Assembly (NCBI RefSeq): GCF_041361345.1
Contig: NZ_JBGKAD010000001.1
Coordinates: 1,054,001-1,118,000, forward strand
DNA: 64,000 nt
Direction: 5' to 3'
Origin: Halobaculum sp. MBLA0147
GTDB lineage: Archaea; Halobacteriota; Halobacteria; Halobacteriales; Haloferacaceae
Below the pieces are notes generated by a model, which saw nothing but the letters and a program-made list of their open reading frames with translations, had not been told where the DNA came from and did no database searches. The first letter of the stretch is position 1. Each line of letters opens with the position of its first letter. Below, piece by piece: positions 35,705-44,924 of this stretch. The translations under genes were made by a program, and so were the position numbers.

Positions 35705-36973
35705 ATGGATCGGGTTCGGACCGCGGTCGAATCGACGGACACACGCGGGTGGGGACGGAGAGCGGTCGTGCTCGCGCTCGCCGGTGGCCTCGCCGGCTGT
35801 TTCGGAGTGTCGGAGTCGTCGGACGAGGACGGCGGCGGATCGAGCGCGACACCGACCGACACCCCGACGGACAGCCCGTCGCCGACGGAGACCGACTCCC
35901 CGACCGAGACGGCGACGCCGGAGCCCGCGGAAGGCTACGTAGACCTGAAGCCCGCGGACGCCGACGCCTCGTACGCGGACCGGTCCGTCTTCGACGAGTT
36001 CGACGGCGACGTAGCCATCGAACTCGACCTCCACGAAGCCACCCTAGACCGCCACTTCGCCAAGATCGAACGAGTCCGCCAACCCGAACCGATCAAAGAG
36101 TTCGCCCTCAACTACGACGACCCCGAATGGAGACAACAGATAGTCGAAGAAGCTGAGAATAAAAACTACTACAGTAATCTCGAAGACCCCGTCGACCAGG
36201 AACACCTCAAAACCACAGACGACATACAAGAACGACTCCTAAACGGCGTAATAGACGTACCAAACACCGACTCAATAGAACAACCTTCTCTCTGGTCAAT
36301 GTTTGCAGTGACAAACCTGGGAGGATACTCCTCAACCAACAACGAGATGAAGGCAGCCGCCCTCCAAGCAGCAGAAGTCCGCCGAATCAACGACAAACAC
36401 GACGCAGACCCAGAAACAGAGAACGAAGAGTTCGGCGACACCTACCAATCACCGCTGTACCCCACCCGCGAAACAGTTGACGACATAGACAACATAATCT
36501 ACGCGCTAGCAGTGGATCAGGACGACGGCGGCGGACACGGAGTCTACCAAGTATTCAATCGAGTCACGGACGAGAGCGACGAAACAGCACAGCAGAGAGT
36601 GCTTCTTGGAGAGACAGACCCATACTGGGACCAACAGCTAACAGAATGGGAAAACAGCGACTACCCAGACGACAACACAGAACTAGGAAGCGCATTCGAC
36701 CACCCGGCCGAATACGACCACAAGGACAAGAACTGGAAAGCAGCAAATGGACTCCTCGGTAGCATAGCCTCGAACAGGTCAGAAATACTAGAAAATATTG
36801 AATTCAGTGAGTTAGTACTAGAAGAAACGAGAGATTTCTACGAGAATCCAGAATCAGCGAGAGGGCAGCACATCGTTGATACGATGATCACGGCGGGCAG
36901 ACTCGCTGAAGAAGGTTACAGCGTGGAGGTCAGGAGTGACGGCCTGTACGTGGAAGAACAGGCCGCCGAATAG
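35705..36973 (+). CDS. Secreted lipoprotein of unknown function with foreign-looking 3' part
   Basis: A 422-residue protein. The leader ends in a lipobox (ALAGGLAGC, Cys32) and is followed by a D/T/P/S-rich linker to about residue 77, typical of haloarchaeal lipoproteins anchored outside the cell. The rest is acidic and helical with many N, Q, Y and K residues (NKNYYSNLEDPVDQEHLKTT) and matches no family I recognize. Base composition changes inside the gene: up to about 36,130 codons are GC-rich, and beyond that A-ending codons (GAA, ACA, CCA, AGA) dominate. This suggests a transferred or recombined domain behind a native export leader. Confidence 0.75.
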   Translation: MDRVRTAVESTDTRGWGRRAVVLALAGGLAGCFGVSESSDEDGGGSSATPTDTPTDSPSPTETDSPTETATPEPAEGYVDLKPADADASYADRSVFDEFDGDVAIELDLHEATLDRHFAKIERVRQPEPIKEFALNYDDPEWRQQIVEEAENKNYYSNLEDPVDQEHLKTTDDIQERLLNGVIDVPNTDSIEQPSLWSMFAVTNLGGYSSTNNEMKAAALQAAEVRRINDKHDADPETENEEFGDTYQSPLYPTRETVDDIDNIIYALAVDQDDGGGHGVYQVFNRVTDESDETAQQRVLLGETDPYWDQQLTEWENSDYPDDNTELGSAFDHPAEYDHKDKNWKAANGLLGSIASNRSEILENIEFSELVLEETRDFYENPESARGQHIVDTMITAGRLAEEGYSVEVRSDGLYVEEQAAE

Positions 36974-37076
36974 AGAGTCGTGGAGACTGCTCGTCCGAGG
37001 GCGTCGTCGTACCTCCGTCGGGGTCTCCGTCCGCGTCACACCGTGTGCGAGACTCCCGGACGGCCGAAGCGAGAAC

Positions 37077-37147
37077 TGCGCCGGGCGGGAATTGAACCCG
37101 CGTCGATGGCTTGGAAGGCCATTGTCATACCACTAGACCACCGGCGC
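37077..37147 (-). tRNA. tRNA-Gly (anticodon UCC)
   Basis: On the minus strand: acceptor GCGCCGG/CCGGCGC with discriminator A, anticodon arm ATGGC-CTTCCAA-GCCAT giving UCC, and T arm GCGGG-TTCAATT-CCCGC. No intron and no encoded CCA. A TATA-like GTCTTAATG lies about 26-34 bases upstream (37,173-37,181). It borders the atypical lipoprotein gene. Confidence 0.95.
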
Positions 37148-37248
37148 GCACTCTGCGCTACCGGCGGGGAGCATTAAGACGTTACCCTTTGGAGTCACGG
37201 TGCGGGCCCGGCGTTTTGCTCCCGCCGATCACTCCCCGACGCCGCCGC

Positions 37249-38238
37249 TCACTCCCCCACACCACTCCCGTCGTCGTCCACGCGCGGGTCGATCAGCGCG
37301 TAGTAGAGGTCCTGCACGAGGTTCACGCCGACGGCGAGCGTCACCGGGAGCAACACGACCGCGAACACCAACCCCGGCACGCGCGCGCCGACGGCGTCGA
37401 TGGTCAACGCGCCGAAGCCGGGCACGAGCGTCAGCCACTCGACGACGTAGATCCCGACCAACACCATCCCGAGCATGTCGGTGAAGAACGCCGTCGCGAG
37501 GTGGACGACGGTGTGCGGGAGGATGTGCCACCCGACCCGCAGCGGGCCGGCACCCTTCGCGCGGGCGACCTTCACGAACGGTCGCTCGGCGTGCTCGTTC
37601 AGCTCCGAGCCCGCGTACCGCATCTGGATCGCGGTCAGGTACACCGTCGTCGCGACGAACGGGAACACCATCATCCGGAGGTTCTCCGGTGCCAACGGCC
37701 CCCGAGCCACCTCGAACCGGAACGCGAGGAAGTTCAAGTCCAACGGCTCCGCGACCGCGACCAACAGCGTCGTCCGAGCGAAGTACGCGAGGAGGAACAC
37801 CGGGACACTCACCGCGACGACCGCGACGAGTCGTGTCCACCAGTCGAGACGCGTCTCCGTCGCGACGGCGTACAACTGCACCGCCGTCCCGGCCAACAGG
37901 GCGATCACGACCGCCGGGAGGAAGTACACCGCCGTGAACCCCAGCGAGTCGACGACGACGCCGGAGACCGACGCCGCCGCCTCGCCGGGCATCCGTCCGA
38001 AGTCGAACTGGAGGAGTCGCCCCGCCCACCGCCCGTACAGCGCCGGCAGCGAGGCCTCTCTGGCCGCGAACCGCGGCAGCCTGGAGACCACGACCGTGGG
38101 GTGACGGGGTGCGTACGAGAAGGTGCGGCTCGTGTTCGGGTTCGACACGAACGACAGCGACAGGAACACGGCGGTGAAGACCACCGGGAGTGTCGCCAGC
38201 CCGCGAACGAGCCGCCGGACGAGCGCCTCAGGCCGCAC
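37249..38238 (-). CDS. ABC transporter permease, DppB-like (peptide/nickel family)
   Basis: A 329-residue inner-membrane subunit with about six hydrophobic segments. The cytoplasmic EAA loop, which contacts the ATPase, is recognizable as PFVKVARAKGAGPLRVGWHI. GVYVVEWL-like VGIYVVEWLTLVPGFGALTI is also typical of DppB permeases. GTG 38238 begins VRPEALVRRLVRG directly before the first helix. The partner permease is divergent, and no ATPase or solute-binding protein is adjacent. Confidence 0.83.
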   Translation of the reverse strand: MRPEALVRRLVRGLATLPVVFTAVFLSLSFVSNPNTSRTFSYAPRHPTVVVSRLPRFAAREASLPALYGRWAGRLLQFDFGRMPGEAAASVSGVVVDSLGFTAVYFLPAVVIALLAGTAVQLYAVATETRLDWWTRLVAVVAVSVPVFLLAYFARTTLLVAVAEPLDLNFLAFRFEVARGPLAPENLRMMVFPFVATTVYLTAIQMRYAGSELNEHAERPFVKVARAKGAGPLRVGWHILPHTVVHLATAFFTDMLGMVLVGIYVVEWLTLVPGFGALTIDAVGARVPGLVFAVVLLPVTLAVGVNLVQDLYYALIDPRVDDDGSGVGE

Positions 38239-38440
38239 GCGGACCCCCTCCGGTCGCGCGTCGCGTCGCCTCCCAGCGTGGCGTCCCCTCGGTCGGTCCC
38301 CGCTGCGTGTCGGTCTGGTGACACACGCGAGCGGCGGCACGAGGGCTGTTCGGCACCACGACGGTTCGTCTCGTCGTTCCGGAGACGGACGGAGGGTTCG
38401 GTGGCGTCATTCGGTGACCACTCCGGAGTGTGAGCACAAC

Positions 38441-38449
38441 ACATTAGTC
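38441..38449 (+). promoter_or_regulatory. TATA box of the DppC-like permease gene
   Basis: ACATTAGTC, 25-33 bases before ATG 38474; it rejects a longer start at 38,123 that would overlap the divergent permease. Confidence 0.6.
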
Positions 38450-38473
38450 CTTTCGCAGACAGGTCGCGGCCAC

Positions 38474-39664
38474 ATGTCAGACTCGCCCTCCACGGAGGAG
38501 CGACGGTTCGACGCCGTCGACTGGAGTAGCCTCGACCCGACGACGACGGACGGCGGGAGTCGTCGGACGGTCGTCGCCGTGCTGCTCCCGCTCGTCGTCG
38601 CGGCGGCGTTCGCCGTCGACTACCTGACGGCCGACGGGCCGCCCGCGTCGGGGCCGACCGCACTCGACTGGCTGTTGATCGGTGCCGCCGCGGTGCTCGT
38701 GTCCGTCGGGCTCGCACTCGTCGGCGACACGCAACGCGTTCGGGAACAGTGGTCCTCGTTCCGACGCCACCGGCTCGCGGTCGCCGGACTCGTGTACCTG
38801 GTGGCGTTCTTCGCCGTCGGACTGGTCGGGCCGCTGTACTTCACCGACCCCGAACTCAACGTCCTCGTCAACGCGCAGCCGCCCGTGTGGGGGTCGATCG
38901 ACGTGCGGAAGGTACCGCAGTGTGCCGGTGTCGTCGTCGACGGCCGGTGTCGGGGGACACTCGAGTTCCTCCTCGGAACGACCGCTCGAACGGGGAAGGA
39001 CCTCGTCCCGCTGGTCGTGTTCGGAATCCGCAGCACGGTCACCGTCGTGTTGGGTGCCGCCGCGTTGATCGTCCCGACGGGCATCGTCGTCGGCGTGGTC
39101 GCGGCGACCGTCGGCGGACGCGTCGAGAGTACGCTGATGTGGGTCAGCGAGGTGCTCCAGACGTTCCCGGCCATCCTCGTCTACTTCACGCTGTTCTGGG
39201 TCGTCGTCGACGGGCGGCTCGTCCTGTTGACCGTCGTCTTGGGGTTGGTGAGCTGGGGTGGTGTCGCACGGCTGGTCAGAAACGAGATCCGCGAGCGGAG
39301 CGACGAACTGTTCGTCCACGCGGCCACGGTCGGCGGCCTCGATCGCTGGCAGACGGTGCGACGACACCTGCTCCCGAACGTCGGCTCCTCGCTGGTGACG
39401 ACCGTGACGCTGCAGGTGCCACTGTTCGTGATCCTGGAGGCGTCGGTGTCGTTCGTCCGGATCCCGGTCACCGGCGGCACGCCCACCACGCTGGGCGACC
39501 CGTCCGTCGTGTCGCTTGGGCAACTGGTCTACCAGGGCTTCTTCAGCACCGGGTTCCCCGTCGCGTGGTGGGTCGGCGGAGTTCCGGCAGTCCTGCTCGT
39601 CTGTACCGTGCTGTCGTTCAACCTCGTCGGCGACGCGCTCGCCGACGTACTAGACCCACAGTGA
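38474..39664 (+). CDS. ABC transporter permease, DppC-like (peptide/nickel family)
   Basis: A 396-residue membrane protein. Two N-terminal helices (VVAVLLPLVVAAAFAVDYL and LDWLLIGAAAVLVSVGLAL) precede the usual DppC core, which starts QWSSFRRHRLAVAGLVYLVA. The periplasmic loop resembles the family (FGIRSTVTVVLGAAALIVPT), and the EAA loop is DELFVHAATVGGLDRWQTVR. Members import oligopeptides or similar solutes. It is read away from the DppB-like gene, with a 235-bp divergent promoter region between them. Confidence 0.83.
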   Translation: MSDSPSTEERRFDAVDWSSLDPTTTDGGSRRTVVAVLLPLVVAAAFAVDYLTADGPPASGPTALDWLLIGAAAVLVSVGLALVGDTQRVREQWSSFRRHRLAVAGLVYLVAFFAVGLVGPLYFTDPELNVLVNAQPPVWGSIDVRKVPQCAGVVVDGRCRGTLEFLLGTTARTGKDLVPLVVFGIRSTVTVVLGAAALIVPTGIVVGVVAATVGGRVESTLMWVSEVLQTFPAILVYFTLFWVVVDGRLVLLTVVLGLVSWGGVARLVRNEIRERSDELFVHAATVGGLDRWQTVRRHLLPNVGSSLVTTVTLQVPLFVILEASVSFVRIPVTGGTPTTLGDPSVVSLGQLVYQGFFSTGFPVAWWVGGVPAVLLVCTVLSFNLVGDALADVLDPQ

Positions 39665-39667
39665 GTC

Positions 39668-39717
39668 GCCACGAGGCGTAGAGAGGGCCACGAGGCGTAG
39701 AGAGGGCCACGAGGCGG
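39668..39717. repeat. 19-bp tandem repeat after the DppC-like stop codon
   Basis: GCCACGAGGCGTAGAGAGG occurs at 39,668 and 39,687 and partly at 39,706, starting three bases after the permease stop codon. It fills much of the 90-base gap to the convergent flavoprotein gene. Confidence 0.75.
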
Positions 39718-39755
39718 CAGTGGGTTCGAGAGGCGGAGCGAGCCGTCCGCGTCGG

Positions 39756-40841
39756 TCAGTCGTCCGCGGGTGCCTCACCCTCGCCCGTGGCCTCGTCCTC
39801 CGCGGTCCGGGGCCCACCGGCGTGGCCCTCGTGTGCGACGGCAGTCGCCAGCAGGTCCGCGGAGATGGCCGGTACGTCCGCCTCGGTGACCGCCCCCTCC
39901 GACTCGATCTCTTCGGTCGAGCGCGGGAACTCGCGAGCCTCGTAGTGGATACCGATCCCGGCCTTCGCACCCTGGCCCATCGCGACGGGGATCTGGTTGT
40001 GACCCGGCACGATGTCCCCGACGGCACGGACCCCGTCGACACTCGTCTCCCCGTGGTCGTCGACGGCGATGGTGCCGTCGTCGTTGCGCTCGACACCGAG
40101 CTGGTCTGCGAGGTCGGCGTTGTAGTCGGAGCCGTACATCGGGAACCCGCCGCGGTACTCGCGGCGGGTGCCGTCCGCGAACTCGAAGGCACGCAGCCAG
40201 CCGTCGTCGTCCTTCTCCATCCCAGTCACGTCCGCGTGGACGATCTCGACCGGGTGGTTGCGCAGTTGTGCGTCCGTCTCGTCGCTCCAGGTCGGCTCGT
40301 CGCCCCGCGTCAGCAGGTCCACGTCGTCGGTGAAGTTCAGCATGATCATCGCGACGTGTGCGGCGGCCTCGCCGGTCCCCATCACCCACACCGGCTCGTC
40401 GACGAACATGTACGCGTCACAGTGGAGACACCAGTGGAGTCCACGCCCGGTCCGCGGGAGCGGCGGGTCGGGTCGCTCGTCGGAGAACCCCGTCGCCAGG
40501 ACGACGTGGTCGGCACCGAGCGTGTCCTCGTCGGCCGTCACGTGGAACCGCGGCGCGTCGTCGTCTGCGTCCGCACCCGTCTGCTCGACCCGGGAGACGA
40601 ACCCCTGGCGGTACTCGGCGCCGTAACTCTGGACCTGTTCGCGTGCGGTCTGGAGGAACTCGACCCCGCTGGTCTCCTCGGTGACGCCGATCACGTTGTG
40701 CGTGTCGGTCATCATCGCCGCGCGGCCGCCGCCACGGTTCACCACGACCGTGTCGTGTCCCAACCGCGTCGTGTACAGTGCCGCCGTCAGCCCGGCCGGT
40801 CCCCCGCCGACGACCGCCACCTCGTACTGCTCGTCTGTCAT
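39756..40841 (-). CDS. Thioredoxin-reductase-like FAD/NAD(P) oxidoreductase
   Basis: A 361-residue two-dinucleotide-domain flavoprotein. The FAD motif VAVVGGGPAGLTAALYTTRL is at the N-terminus, a redox-type pair C138-LH-C141 follows in HWCLHCDAYMF, and the FAD C-terminal motif is VRAVGDIVPGHNQIPVAMGQ. The NADP site VWVMGTGEAAAHVAMI lacks the typical GxGxxA spacing of classical TrxB, so it may reduce another partner. The tail (320-361) is acidic. GTTTTTACC about 25-33 bases upstream sets ATG 40841. Confidence 0.82.
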   Translation of the reverse strand: MTDEQYEVAVVGGGPAGLTAALYTTRLGHDTVVVNRGGGRAAMMTDTHNVIGVTEETSGVEFLQTAREQVQSYGAEYRQGFVSRVEQTGADADDDAPRFHVTADEDTLGADHVVLATGFSDERPDPPLPRTGRGLHWCLHCDAYMFVDEPVWVMGTGEAAAHVAMIMLNFTDDVDLLTRGDEPTWSDETDAQLRNHPVEIVHADVTGMEKDDDGWLRAFEFADGTRREYRGGFPMYGSDYNADLADQLGVERNDDGTIAVDDHGETSVDGVRAVGDIVPGHNQIPVAMGQGAKAGIGIHYEAREFPRSTEEIESEGAVTEADVPAISADLLATAVAHEGHAGGPRTAEDEATGEGEAPADD

Positions 40842-40940
40842 CGTGTGTGTCGAAGGGCTCCCAGCGGTAAAAACACGGCCGGTCGTGCGAGCTGCTCGGA
40901 CCGGCGGAGTTCTCTCGTCTGGCGTCTGCGTGGAGTTCCC

Positions 40941-41753
40941 TCACCGAGCGTCGGCGGGATCGACACACTCTGTCGGCTCGCCGCTCTCCGACGCGACCGA
41001 TCGCTCCGCGTTCCCGTCCTCGCCGTCCTCCGCGTCGACCGCTCGCTCGGCGTCTCCGTCCGTCTCGCCGGTGTCGCGCCAGTAGAACCGCGGCCCCAAC
41101 ACCGCGTAGCCGACGGCGAGGAACAACAGCGCGAAGGCGAACGTCTCCCCGAGGCGACCGGTCGTCAGCACCGCGACGGCCTGGACGACACCCATCACGA
41201 GCGCGTCCTGCGCGTGGAGATCCGGGTACGCGACGGGCGTGACCATCGCGGGTGCCAACACCGCCGCGAGCGCGACGACGACGACCGGTGTCGCCAACCC
41301 GGCGAGCACCGTCGCGGCGAGGACCGTCCCCGCCAGCGTCGTCTGCACGCCGTGAGTCACCACGCTGTCCTCGTCCTCGACGGTGTAGACGCCGAGTCGC
41401 ACCACCGCGAAGGCGACGTACACCGCCGCGACCGCGATCACGGTGCCGCTCCAGAGCGGCCGACTCGCGGGCGGCTCCGGGAGTGCGACGACGACCGCGA
41501 GCAGGGCGGGTGCGATCCCGAACGACGCCACGTCCGCCAACGAGTCGAGGTACGGCCCGACCGTGGTCCCACCGACGTGACGGGCGACGACGCCGTCGAG
41601 GCCGTCCGCGACCGCGGCCACCAACAGCAACCGCGCCGCGAGTCCGGTGTCGAACCAGACGACGACCGCCGTGACGAGCCCCAGCGCCGCGTTCGCGACC
41701 GTGACGGCGTCCGCGAGCCCGAGCCGGCGGAGGAACCGCGGGCGCGACGACAT
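40941..41753 (-). CDS. pssA: Archaetidylserine synthase (CDP-alcohol phosphatidyltransferase)
   Basis: Transfers an archaeol phosphate group from CDP-archaeol to serine; in Haloferax this lipid pathway is needed for archaeosortase-dependent anchoring. The family motif is complete: DGLDGVVARHVGG then TVGPYLDSLADVASFG, carrying the metal-binding aspartates. About six to eight hydrophobic helices follow, and a charged tail of about 45 residues ends the 270-residue protein. A minus-strand GGGTTTACC at 41,776-41,784 supports ATG 41753. Confidence 0.85.
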   Translation of the reverse strand: MSSRPRFLRRLGLADAVTVANAALGLVTAVVVWFDTGLAARLLLVAAVADGLDGVVARHVGGTTVGPYLDSLADVASFGIAPALLAVVVALPEPPASRPLWSGTVIAVAAVYVAFAVVRLGVYTVEDEDSVVTHGVQTTLAGTVLAATVLAGLATPVVVVALAAVLAPAMVTPVAYPDLHAQDALVMGVVQAVAVLTTGRLGETFAFALLFLAVGYAVLGPRFYWRDTGETDGDAERAVDAEDGEDGNAERSVASESGEPTECVDPADAR

Positions 41754-41893
41754 ACCGGCGAAGTCGGCCAGCGGTGGTAAACCCCTTTCTATCTCCACGG
41801 CCGTCGCGGGTCGTCTCCCACGCCGTCCACGACGACCGGAGGGCCGCGAGCGACACCGCGCTCCATTTACCGGTCGGCGGCCTACCACGGACT

Positions 41894-42307
41894 ATGCGAC
41901 GACGCCGCTTCCTCGCCGCCGTCGGCACCGCGGCCACGGTCGGGTCGGCCGGGTGTGCCGGATTCGAGCCGCTGGCGGACGACTACGACGTAGGGATGAC
42001 CGCACAGGCGTACCGTCCTCGGGAGGTGACCGTCGCGGTCGGCGACACGGTGGTGTGGAAGAACACCTCGACGCGAGCACACTCCGTCACCGCGTACGGC
42101 GACAGCCAGCCCGACGGGGCGGCGTACTTCGCGACCGGTGGGTTCGACGACACCGCGACCGCCCGCGAGGCGTGGGACGACAACCGCGGCGTCATCACCA
42201 ACGGTGAGACGTTCGAACACACCTTCGAGACGCCGGGACGACACGACTACTTCTGTATCCCACACGAGACCGCCGGGATGGTCGGTGCCGTGATCGTCGA
42301 GGCGTAG
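41894..42307 (+). CDS. Halocyanin-type blue copper lipoprotein
   Basis: A 137-residue membrane-anchored electron carrier. The leader MRRRRFLAAVGTAATVGSAG ends in a lipobox Cys21. The plastocyanin fold supplies type 1 copper ligands His63 (RAHSV), Cys121, His124 and Met129 (FCIPHETAGM). It has one copper domain, the usual halocyanin size. CATTTACC 23-30 bases upstream fits ATG 41894. It probably passes electrons between respiratory complexes at the outer face of the membrane. Confidence 0.92.
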   Translation: MRRRRFLAAVGTAATVGSAGCAGFEPLADDYDVGMTAQAYRPREVTVAVGDTVVWKNTSTRAHSVTAYGDSQPDGAAYFATGGFDDTATAREAWDDNRGVITNGETFEHTFETPGRHDYFCIPHETAGMVGAVIVEA

Positions 42308-42416
42308 CGGGTGACGGGGGAGACCATCGGGGTCGAGAGGCGTCTCGGCAGTCGGTCGTCGGTCGGACCCGGTCGGTCGGCCACGCGATCGCGGGTCGGA
42401 GCCAGTGGGTCCGTGG

Positions 42417-44261
42417 TCAGTCGTCCGTCGGCGTCGACGAGTCGCCGTCGAGTTCCTCCTCGACCGCCTCGGCCTCCGAGACCGCCGTCGTCAGGGAGAC
42501 GTTGAGCGACAGCATCGAGCCGACGCCGCCGACGACCGTGACGAGGTTCTTGACCGCGTGGTCCAACACCGCGGCCGCGAACGCCGTCGCGGCCGGCACG
42601 CCGCCGAGCCCGACGGCGAAGGCCGTGAACGCCGCCTCGTACAGCCCGATCCCGCCCGGCGACAACGGCAGCACCTTCGCGAGGTTCCCGACGGAGACGG
42701 CGAAGAACCCCACCGTCAACAGTGTCGTCGGCGTCAACTGCACGCCGGGGAACGCGACCAGCACGAGCAACGCCGTCACCACGTCCAACGTCCAGATCAC
42801 GAGACTCGACGCGCCGATCCGCAGCGCCGACCGCCCGTCACCCGCGACCGTCTGGACGCCGCCGACGAACTCCTCGACGACACCCGCGACGTAGGCGGCG
42901 TACGAGTCCGAGGAGAGCCGGTCGACGACGGCGCGGACGAGGTTCCGGTCGGAGCGTGCCGTCGCGACGGTCGCCAACAGAACCCCGACGGCAGCGACGC
43001 CGACCGCGGCCGCCACCTGCACCGCTCGTTGGACCGCCGTGGGGGTGAGCACGCCGCCACCGACGTTGCCCGAGATCGCCGTCGCCAACTCCGCCGTGCC
43101 GCCGCCCACCAACAGCCCGGCCAAGACGACGCCGGCCATCGCGGTGATCGTCAACAGGTCGAAGACGCGCTCGGCGGCCAACGACGCCCCGCCGGTCGGG
43201 TACGGGATGCCGCGGCGGGTCTTCACGACGTACGCCCGGACGGCGTCGCCCGCCCGCGCCGGGAAGACGAGGTTGCCGGTCTGGCTGACGAACACCGCGC
43301 CAGTGAGGAAGCCGAGCGTCTCCTCGTACCCCAACTCGCGGAGGATGTCGCGGTACCGCGCCCCGCGCAGCGGCCACGACAGCGCGTACACGACCGCCGC
43401 GGCCGCGACCGGCAGCGTCGCCGCCTCGCCGAACGCCGCCAACACCTCGCCGACGGGGATGTACACCGTCATCAGCCCGAGCGCGAGGACGGTGATCAGG
43501 AGCCCGGCCGCGAGCGTCACGCCGGGCGTGATCCGTGGCGCGACGGCCACCTCCCACCACAGCCGGACGATCTGACTTCCCATCCCGAACACGTCTCGGA
43601 CGAGGTCGACCTTCGAGTCGCCCTTCGGCTCCCACTCGACCGGGAACTCCACGACCGTCAGCCCCGCCCGTTGGGCGCGGACGAGCAGTTCCGTGTCCCA
43701 GAACCAGTGGTCGTCCGCAACGTCGTCGCGAAGCCGTTCGAACGCCGTGCGAGAGACGGCCTTGAAGCCACACTGGTGGTCGCGGAGGTCCGACCGCAAC
43801 ACGCCGCGGACGAGTCCGTTGTACACGCGGCTCGGGACGCCACGCTTCGGCGGGCGGTCCGCCTCGTCGCCGGGCATCCACCGCGAGCCGGTCGCCACGT
43901 CAGCCTCGCCCGACCGGACGCGCTCGACCAACTCCTCGAGGTGGCGCATGTCCGTCGCCAGGTCCGTGTCGAAGTAGACGAGTGTGTCCCCGGCCGCGCC
44001 GTCGAAGGCGAACTCCAGTGCGCCGCCGCGACCGAGTCGCTCGTCGCTGTGGAGGTGGCGGACGCGATCGTCGTCGGCCGCGAGCCGGTCGGCGATCTCC
44101 GGCGTCCGGTCCTCGCAGCCGTCCTCGGCGACGATCACCTCGAACGTGTCGGCCGGCAGGAAGGAGGCGAGTGTGTCGAGGGTGACCTCGACGGTCCGCT
44201 CGATGGTGTCCGCCTCGTTGTAGGCGGGGAGCACGACACTCACCTCGACACCCGTCGTCAT
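42417..44261 (-). CDS. aglD: AglD-like glycosyltransferase with membrane flippase-like domain
   Basis: The 614-residue protein joins a GT2 domain (1-235; VSVVLPAYNEADTIERTVEV, VYFDTDLATDM, DHQCGFKAVSRTAFERL) to an LPG-synthase/UPF0104-type membrane domain with about 8-10 helices (265-595; VFPARAGDAVRAYVVKTRRG and PLSPGGIGLYEAAFTAF). This layout is that of Haloferax AglD, which makes dolichyl-phosphate mannose for the last sugar of the S-layer N-glycan. The orthology is inferred from architecture. A TATA-like AGTACTTACT lies 24-34 bases upstream. Confidence 0.8.
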   Translation of the reverse strand: MTTGVEVSVVLPAYNEADTIERTVEVTLDTLASFLPADTFEVIVAEDGCEDRTPEIADRLAADDDRVRHLHSDERLGRGGALEFAFDGAAGDTLVYFDTDLATDMRHLEELVERVRSGEADVATGSRWMPGDEADRPPKRGVPSRVYNGLVRGVLRSDLRDHQCGFKAVSRTAFERLRDDVADDHWFWDTELLVRAQRAGLTVVEFPVEWEPKGDSKVDLVRDVFGMGSQIVRLWWEVAVAPRITPGVTLAAGLLITVLALGLMTVYIPVGEVLAAFGEAATLPVAAAAVVYALSWPLRGARYRDILRELGYEETLGFLTGAVFVSQTGNLVFPARAGDAVRAYVVKTRRGIPYPTGGASLAAERVFDLLTITAMAGVVLAGLLVGGGTAELATAISGNVGGGVLTPTAVQRAVQVAAAVGVAAVGVLLATVATARSDRNLVRAVVDRLSSDSYAAYVAGVVEEFVGGVQTVAGDGRSALRIGASSLVIWTLDVVTALLVLVAFPGVQLTPTTLLTVGFFAVSVGNLAKVLPLSPGGIGLYEAAFTAFAVGLGGVPAATAFAAAVLDHAVKNLVTVVGGVGSMLSLNVSLTTAVSEAEAVEEELDGDSSTPTDD

Positions 44262-44518
44262 CGTCTGTGGGTGGCCCGCCGCCGAGTAAGTACTTTCCGA
44301 CAGCGACTCCCGTAGCGGGTGACGTCGAGCGTCGTGGTCGATCCGTCGGGTGGACCCCCGTCGTCGTTCGAGGATCGTACCGAGATCGGTCGCGAACGAG
44401 CCACGGCGAGGGGTGGTCGAACTACGGATCGGGGGGTAGACGGGACGACACACCGGAACGCGACGTGTTAACCGGTCGTACCAAATCGGCCTTTAGGGTG
44501 TGTGTCGTGGTGACTGGT

Positions 44519-44764
44519 ATGAGCACCACCGCGGCGCAGACGGGGACGGGTGAGTTGACACAGAAGCAGCGGCGGATCCTGGCGCACCTCAGAGAGCACG
44601 CCGCGGAGCAGACGTACTTCAAGTCGCGGCTGATCGCCGAGGAACTCGACCTCACCGCGAAGGAGGTCGGGGCGAACATGACGGCGATCCGCGACGGCGA
44701 CTTCGACGTAGACGTCGAGAAGTGGGGGTACTCCTCCGGCACGACGTGGATGGTGACGACCTGA
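44519..44764 (+). CDS. Small winged-helix protein (DUF7123-like)
   Basis: Eighty-one residues, all one winged helix-turn-helix: LTQKQRRILAHLREHAAEQT, then YFKSRLIAEELDLTAKEVGA and the wing WGYSSGTTWMVTT. It matches a widespread haloarchaeal family of unknown function that I recall as DUF7123. It may be a small DNA-binding regulator. CCTTTAGGG about 22-30 bases upstream is a weak promoter. Confidence 0.75.
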   Translation: MSTTAAQTGTGELTQKQRRILAHLREHAAEQTYFKSRLIAEELDLTAKEVGANMTAIRDGDFDVDVEKWGYSSGTTWMVTT

Positions 44765-44924
44765 TCGACCGTGAGCGGCCCCGCAGAGCCGGTAGCGACG
44801 GGGAAGAGACACACGAGAGGTGCGGCCGCGACACGGACCGCAGCGGCACGTCCGACACCCACGCGGACGACGTGTGTCGGACGACCCCGTGGATTCTTCT
44901 CTCTGGCACACACACGTCGGGGTG

